This document shows, in pieces, positions 5,122 to 9,355 of a DNA stretch of 9,355 nucleotides. Origin of the DNA: CAVRTJ01 sp046704825 (GTDB taxonomy: Bacteria > Acidobacteriota > UBA4820 > DSQY01); contig JBJKRE010000112.1 in NCBI GenBank assembly GCA_046704825.1, positions 1 through 9,355 on the forward strand, read 5' to 3'. Numbering within the stretch: position 1 is the stretch's first letter; each line of letters opens with the position of its first letter. Below the pieces are notes generated by a model. That model ran no database searches, was not told the origin of the DNA, and saw nothing but the letters and a program-made list of their open reading frames with translations. Made by a program: the position numbers and the translations under genes.

Positions 5122-6949
5122 ACGCATCTTCGTCTTCAAGTCCGTTCTCTGGCTCTTCGCGGGGCTCGCCGCGGCCGTGGCCCTCCTCCGGTTCACCCTG
5201 GGCCTCGGCGTCACCACCGCCCTGTCCGACTCCACCCCGTGGGGGCTCTGGATCGGCTTCGACGTGATGGGCGGCGTGGCACTGGCCGCCGGCGGCTTCG
5301 TCATCGCGGCGGTGGTTCACATCTTCCACCGGGAGAAGTACCACCCGGCCGCGCGGCCGGCGATCCTCACGGCGTTTCTCGGCTACGGCGCCGTGGCCGT
5401 GGGGCTGCTGTTCGACCTGGGGCTGCCGTGGCACATCTGGCACCCCATGGTCTTCTGGAACATCCACTCGCCGCTCTTCGAGGTGGCGTGGTGCGTGATG
5501 CTCTACCTGACCGTGCTGGCCCTCGAGGTGACGCCCACCATCCTGGAGCGGACGCCCTTCCAGAAGGCCTACCGGTTCTTCACGCGGCTGGCGCTGCCCA
5601 TCATGATCCTGGGCATCATGCTCTCGACCCTGCACCAGTCCTCGCTGGGGTCCATGCTGCTCATCATGCCCTTCCGGATCTACCCGCTGTGGTACAGCCA
5701 CCTGCTGCCCGAACTCTTCTTCGTGTCGGCCATCTGCCTGGGCCTCAACATGGTGATGTTCGAGTCGTCCATCACCTCGTGGCTCTACAAGCGCGAACCC
5801 GAGACGGAGATGCTCGACGGCCTGGCCAAAATGGCTGCCTGGGGCCTGTCCTTCTACTTCGTCTTCCGCATGGTGGACCTCGGGGCCCAGCACAAGCTCG
5901 GCCTCATCACGACCGGGTCGTGGGAGAGCAACCTCTTCATCGTCGAGATGCTCATGTCCACGGTCGTCCCCATCGTGCTCTACGCGATCCCGAAGGTCCG
6001 GCGGTCCCCGAAGGCCGTGTGGGCCATCTCCACGTGCGCGGTCCTGGGCTTCGTCATGAACCGCATCAACGCCGCCGGCCTCAGCCAGGTCTGGGCTACG
6101 CGGTCGTTCTACTTCCCGGCCTGGACCGAGTTCGCCATCAGCTTCGGCATCGTCTCGGCCTGCGCTCTGGTCTTCCTGTTCATCCAGGAGCACTTCCCGG
6201 TGGACCCGCACGGCCTCGACGCGGTGGAGAAGAAGAGGAAGGCGCTGGAGAAGGCGACGCCCGCCTTCGCGCCGTTCACGCAGGTCTGGCTGGGCGAGGG
6301 CTGTCGGAAGAGCGCCAAGGTGTACTCCATGTTCTTCGTGCTCGCCATGGCTCTGGGCCTGACGCTGGCGCCCAAGAGCGAACCGTACGTCCAGCAGAAG
6401 GTGCCCCGCGCGCGGGGCGAGAAGATACTTCGCATGGGGCCGGGCCCAAGGTACGTCTACTTCGACCACAAGCGCCACCAGGACGAGATGGGCAAGGACA
6501 AGTCCTGCGTCCTCTGCCACCACCTGCACAAGGCGGGCGACACCGGCACGCCGTGCAGCGAGTGCCACCGAGAGATGTACACGAAGACCGACGTATTCAA
6601 CCACGACGGCCACATCGCCCGCCTGGGCGGGAACGCCTCGTGCGTCAAGTGCCACGGTGAGGCCAAGCCCGTCGCACTCGGGAAGGTCAAGAGCTGCCAG
6701 GGCTGCCACGAGAAGGACATGATGGCCAAGAACGAGGTCGTCAAGACCTTCGATTCGCCCTGGGCCTCCAGCTACAAGGACGCCATGCACAAGATGTGCA
6801 TACCCTGTCACGTGAAGAAGGCGAAAGATCCGACGGTCAAGAAGCCGAACCTCGGACGGTGCGGCGCGTGCCACAATTCCGGCACCGAGTCCGAGAAGCT
6901 CTACCACGCGGAGTACAAGCTCCAGGACCAGGAGGCGGGGCGTACATGA
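5111..6949 (+). CDS. NrfD/HmcC-like membrane protein fused to a C-terminal hexahaem cytochrome c domain
   Basis: This 612-residue protein has two parts. Residues 1-360 are an NrfD/HmcC/DsrP-type quinone-interacting unit with about ten helices (near 10-32, 46-70, 84-106, 122-143, 158-176, 195-217, 238-256, 273-294, 302-320 and 336-358). A basic loop (about 370-385) and an eleventh helix (about 403-421) lead to a soluble domain with six CxxCH haem sites, at 466, 482, 511, 529, 563 and 584. Eight further histidines (453, 456, 471, 473, 498, 501, 560, 599) could serve as sixth ligands. The block FxHxxH-x9-CxxCH occurs twice (451-470 and 496-515), each followed by another CxxCH, so the domain looks built from three dihaem modules. 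The basic loop points to the cytoplasm and puts the haems in the periplasm, where c haems are attached. In Hmc and Dsr the NrfD protein and the cytochrome are separate gene products; here one chain does both jobs. It overlaps the next gene by ATGA. Confidence 0.93.
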   Translation: MRNKRIFVFKSVLWLFAGLAAAVALLRFTLGLGVTTALSDSTPWGLWIGFDVMGGVALAAGGFVIAAVVHIFHREKYHPAARPAILTAFLGYGAVAVGLLFDLGLPWHIWHPMVFWNIHSPLFEVAWCVMLYLTVLALEVTPTILERTPFQKAYRFFTRLALPIMILGIMLSTLHQSSLGSMLLIMPFRIYPLWYSHLLPELFFVSAICLGLNMVMFESSITSWLYKREPETEMLDGLAKMAAWGLSFYFVFRMVDLGAQHKLGLITTGSWESNLFIVEMLMSTVVPIVLYAIPKVRRSPKAVWAISTCAVLGFVMNRINAAGLSQVWATRSFYFPAWTEFAISFGIVSACALVFLFIQEHFPVDPHGLDAVEKKRKALEKATPAFAPFTQVWLGEGCRKSAKVYSMFFVLAMALGLTLAPKSEPYVQQKVPRARGEKILRMGPGPRYVYFDHKRHQDEMGKDKSCVLCHHLHKAGDTGTPCSECHREMYTKTDVFNHDGHIARLGGNASCVKCHGEAKPVALGKVKSCQGCHEKDMMAKNEVVKTFDSPWASSYKDAMHKMCIPCHVKKAKDPTVKKPNLGRCGACHNSGTESEKLYHAEYKLQDQEAGRT

Positions 6950-7377
6950 GCAGTGCGAACGGCGTGCCGAAAATCCTGATCGTGGACGATGAGCCCGACA
7001 TCGTGGAGTACCTCTGCGCCGTCCTCGAGGACAACGGCTACCGCGCGGTGGGCGTGACCGAGGCGAAAAGCGCGCTCGACGCCGCGGAGGGGGAGCGTCC
7101 CGACCTCATCCTCCTGGACATCCTCATGCCCGGCGAGTCGGGACTCCACCTCTACCGCGAAATGCGCCGGAACCCGGCCACGGCCGAAACGCCCGTCCTC
7201 ATCATCAGCGGGTACACGCGGGCCGAGGACTTCGGCCGGGTGGACCTGGGCATGCTGGCGGAGGAAAAGCTTCCCCTGCCCGACGGCTACCTGGAGAAGC
7301 CCATCTCCGTTTCCAGCCTCCTTTCGAGCCTGGCCCAATTCTTCGAGCGGCGCGAGGCGGGAGGGACCCATGCCTGA
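6946..7377 (+). CDS. Single-domain response regulator (receiver only), first copy
   Basis: This 143-residue CheY-like receiver has no output domain. The acidic pocket is D14-D15, the phosphoacceptor is D58 (LLDILMP), the switch residue is S88 and the conserved lysine is K118 (YLEKP). The S-to-K distance is about 30 residues, longer than the roughly 22 of CheY, so the region around helix 4 carries an insertion. The gene begins inside the stop codon of the NrfD-cytochrome gene (ATGA overlap), which ties it to the redox operon, and overlaps the kinase gene by eight bases. The Hmc locus of Desulfovibrio likewise carries a receiver-domain regulator (rrf1). It probably receives phosphate from the adjacent kinase; with no DNA-binding domain it would act through protein contacts or as a phosphate relay. 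Confidence 0.92.
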   Translation: MSSANGVPKILIVDDEPDIVEYLCAVLEDNGYRAVGVTEAKSALDAAEGERPDLILLDILMPGESGLHLYREMRRNPATAETPVLIISGYTRAEDFGRVDLGMLAEEKLPLPDGYLEKPISVSSLLSSLAQFFERREAGGTHA

Positions 7378-8860
7378 TATCCGAACCCTCCTCCACGACC
7401 ACCTCTTCGACGAGGCGCCGATCATGATGGCGGTGCTGGACAAGGACTACCGCGTCGTGGAGGCCAACGCCAGTTTCGCGGGCGTCTTCGGCCCGTGGCG
7501 CGACCGGCACTGCTACGAGGTCCTGAAGGGGCGGGACTCGCCATGCGACAGGTGCCTCGCGGCGTGGACTCTCGCGGACGGGAAGGTGCGCGTCTGCGAC
7601 GACAGGCTGCAGCTTAACGGCGACGTGACCTCCCACTTCGTGGTCAGGGTCGCGCCCCTGGCGTCGGGCGAGACGGGCGGTGAACCGCTCCTGATCTGGA
7701 TCGCCTCCAACGCCAACGAGGCCAGCAGCCTGCTCAGGGAAAACGAGGTCCTCTTCGAGCGGGCGCCCTGCTACATCACCGTCCTGGACCGGGACCTCAG
7801 GATCATCCGGGCCAACAGGCGCATGCGGGAGACCTTCGGCAGGGCCTGGGGGCGGCGCTGCTACGAGGTCTACAAGCGGCGCGACCGGCCGTGCCGGGAG
7901 TGTCCCGCCCTGGACGTTTTCAGGACCGGAAAGGACCAGACGTCCACCCAGGTGGGCGTCTCGGCGGCCGGTGAGGAGACCCACTACATCGTTCGGGCCT
8001 CGGCCCTGTCGCGGGACGAGGGGCCGGACGGCGGACAGGTCAAGTACGTCATAGAGATGGCGACGGACGTGACGCACCTGCACGTGCTGGAAAAGGAAAA
8101 GGTGGAGGCGGAGCGCCTGGCGGCCGTCGGGCAGGCCGTAGCGGGCCTCGCCCACGGCATCAAGAACATCCTCATGGGCCTCGAGGGCGGCGTCTACGTC
8201 ATGGAGTCGGGCCTCAGGCAGAGCCAGACCGCCAAGATCGAACGCGGCATGCAGATGCTCGACCGCAACGTCCAGAAGATCTCGGACCTCGCCAAGAACC
8301 TGCTGAGGTTCTCGCAGGGCCGGGTGCCCGAGGTGGCCATGACCGATCCGGCGGGCATCTGCCGGGAGATCCTCGAACTGTACGGGGACCTGGCACGCCA
8401 GGCGGGCATCGAACTGTCCCTCGACCTCCAGCCTGGCGTCGAACCGGCTCCGCTGGACGCTTCCGGCATCCACTCCTGCCTGGCCAACCTGGTGTCCAAC
8501 GCCATCGACGCGTGCCAGATGAGCGACAACCGTCCCTGCAGCGTCGTGCTGAGGTGTTTCGAACGGAACGGGGCGCTGGGGTTCGAGGTCGTTGACAACG
8601 GCTGCGGCATGGATTACGAAGTGAAGAAGAAGCTCTTCACCACGTTCTTCACCACCAAGGGCGCGGGCGGCACGGGGCTCGGGCTCCTGACGACCCGCAA
8701 GATCGTACAGGAACACGGCGGTAAGATCACCGTCGATTCGAAACCGGGGCAGGGGACGACCTTCCGGATCGTCCTGCCCCGAGAACGCCTGCCCGAGCCG
8801 GGCGGAGAGGACGCGGCACCCGCCGGGGACGGCCCGGGGCCGCAGAACGCCAAGACGTAG
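7370..8860 (+). CDS. Soluble sensor histidine kinase with two cysteine-motif PAS domains
   Basis: This 496-residue kinase has no membrane segment, so it senses a cytoplasmic signal. Two PAS domains (about 9-120 and 127-235) each carry the same motif, CYEV-x-K-x-R-D-x-PC-x2-C: C48/C59/C62 and C164/C175/C178, both C-x10-C-x2-C. A phosphoacceptor region follows with H262 (LAHGIKNIL), then the ATPase domain with N-box N373 and N377, G1 motif DNGCG (409-413), F-box near 422-429 and G2 motif GTGLGL (433-438). All catalytic motifs are intact. The paired cysteine motifs suggest binding of a metal, haem or iron-sulfur cluster, or thiol redox sensing. It is sandwiched between two receiver genes and overlaps the first by eight bases, so both are likely partners. 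The C-terminal 25 residues are a low-complexity Pro/Gly/Ala tail. Confidence 0.94.
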   Translation: MPDIRTLLHDHLFDEAPIMMAVLDKDYRVVEANASFAGVFGPWRDRHCYEVLKGRDSPCDRCLAAWTLADGKVRVCDDRLQLNGDVTSHFVVRVAPLASGETGGEPLLIWIASNANEASSLLRENEVLFERAPCYITVLDRDLRIIRANRRMRETFGRAWGRRCYEVYKRRDRPCRECPALDVFRTGKDQTSTQVGVSAAGEETHYIVRASALSRDEGPDGGQVKYVIEMATDVTHLHVLEKEKVEAERLAAVGQAVAGLAHGIKNILMGLEGGVYVMESGLRQSQTAKIERGMQMLDRNVQKISDLAKNLLRFSQGRVPEVAMTDPAGICREILELYGDLARQAGIELSLDLQPGVEPAPLDASGIHSCLANLVSNAIDACQMSDNRPCSVVLRCFERNGALGFEVVDNGCGMDYEVKKKLFTTFFTTKGAGGTGLGLLTTRKIVQEHGGKITVDSKPGQGTTFRIVLPRERLPEPGGEDAAPAGDGPGPQNAKT

Positions 8861-8870
8861 GAGGGGACGA

Positions 8871-9355
8871 ATGGCGACACCTCAGGAGAAGAAGATTCTG
8901 GTCGTGGACGACGAGGAGGACGTCGTCTTCTTCCTCACCACGGCCCTCGAGGACGCGGGCTTCCAGGTCGAATCGGCTTCCAGCGTGGACGAGGCGCTCG
9001 GGAAGATCAGGGTCTCGCCGCCCGACTGCATTTCGCTGGACATGGTCATGCCGGGCAAGTCCGGCATCATCCTGTTCCACGAACTCCACCGCAATCCGGC
9101 GTGGCGGAAGATCCCGGTGCTCTTCGTGACGGGGCACGCGCGGGACGAATCGGTCAGGAAGGACCTTGACGCGGCGGCCGCATTGTCCGAAAGTACCATC
9201 TCCGGTCCGGCGACGTACCTTGAAAAGCCGGTGACGGCCAGGACGTTCGTCGGGGCCGTGGCCCAGGCCGTCAAGGTGGACCTGGGCGGAGGCGGGGCGG
9301 AGCAGGACCGGGCCCCTGCGGATCTCAAGCGGGAACTGCAGGACCTCGTGGCCGG
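8871..9355 (+). CDS. Response regulator (receiver domain), second copy; C-terminus cut by window edge
   Basis: ATG at 8871 follows a strong GGAGGGG site ten bases after the kinase stop, and 161 residues are visible. The receiver has D13-D14, phosphoacceptor D57 (SLDMVMP), T87 and K119 (YLEKP). Like the first receiver it has a long T-to-K interval (32 residues) and ends the core with YLEKP, so the two are probably paralogues from a local duplication. After the receiver comes a Gly-rich linker (about 146-150) and the start of a charged segment (DLKRELQDL) that may be a coiled coil or the beginning of another domain outside the window. Whether it is receiver-only cannot be judged. Confidence 0.9.
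   Translation, partial: MATPQEKKILVVDDEEDVVFFLTTALEDAGFQVESASSVDEALGKIRVSPPDCISLDMVMPGKSGIILFHELHRNPAWRKIPVLFVTGHARDESVRKDLDAAAALSESTISGPATYLEKPVTARTFVGAVAQAVKVDLGGGGAEQDRAPADLKRELQDLVA

Noticed and set aside
4084..5304. Minus-strand open frame of 406 codons opposite the cytochrome b, ferredoxin and NrfD genes
   Set aside because: Antisense to three well-supported genes; composition is typical of a shadow frame.
5033..6907. Long minus-strand open frame of 624 codons opposite the NrfD-cytochrome gene
   Set aside because: It is a GC-bias shadow: a low-complexity His/Asp/Glu/Arg-rich product with no recognisable motif, fully antisense to a gene with ten helices and six haem sites.
7205..8716. 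Minus-strand open frame of 503 codons opposite the kinase
   Set aside because: The opposite strand encodes intact PAS, H-box, N and G motifs; the antisense product shows no domain.
1..9355. tRNA, rRNA, CRISPR array, insertion sequence or phage element
   Set aside because: No repeat-spacer pattern, terminal inverted repeats, transposase motifs or RNA gene signatures were seen. The excisionase-type HTH alone is a common DNA-binding fold and does not imply a mobile element.

Overview
The window is GC-rich DNA that most resembles a sulfate-reducing or syntrophic deltaproteobacterium (Desulfobacterota). The evidence is a membrane redox complex of the Hmc/Tmc/DsrMKJOP type, a class III-like multihaem cytochrome, and cysteine-containing PAS regulators, all typical of that group. 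No rRNA, tRNA or species marker is present, so the assignment rests on gene content alone.

Layout. A minus-strand sigma-54 enhancer-binding regulator (1-1330, last residues cut off by the window edge) diverges from a plus-strand operon that runs to the right edge. The 312-base gap between them (1331-1642) holds a strong -24/-12 sigma-54 promoter facing the operon (1570-1584), two related palindromic sites 32 bp apart (about 1398-1444) that look like the activator's enhancer sites, and a sigma-70-like promoter for the regulator itself that overlaps one of those sites. The operon opens with a small excisionase-type helix-turn-helix gene with a cysteine-rich tail. It is broken by an in-frame TAA exactly where the family normally has a tyrosine. 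Four redox genes follow: an HdrD/HmcF/DsrK-like iron-sulfur protein (2134-3585), a NarI/HmcE/DsrM-like membrane cytochrome b (3602-4306), a four-cluster ferredoxin with a C-terminal membrane anchor (4303-5121), and an NrfD/HmcC-like quinone-interacting membrane protein fused to a hexahaem cytochrome c domain (5111-6949). The last part is a signalling cassette: a single-domain response regulator (6946-7377), a soluble double-PAS histidine kinase (7370-8860) and a second single-domain response regulator (8871 to the edge, incomplete).

How it works together (inference). The four redox proteins carry every module needed to move electrons across the membrane between periplasmic c haems, the menaquinone pool and a cytoplasmic iron-sulfur site of the heterodisulfide-reductase type. 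Most gene ends overlap by 4-11 bases, including the join from the redox genes to the signalling genes, so complex and sensors are probably co-transcribed from the sigma-54 promoter. The regulator and both kinase PAS domains each carry a three-cysteine motif, so expression may be tied to redox state or to a metal or iron-sulfur cofactor.

The most interesting points are the NrfD-hexahaem fusion, the shared cysteine-PAS theme across the regulators, the complete sigma-54 control region, and the nonsense codon in the first operon gene.
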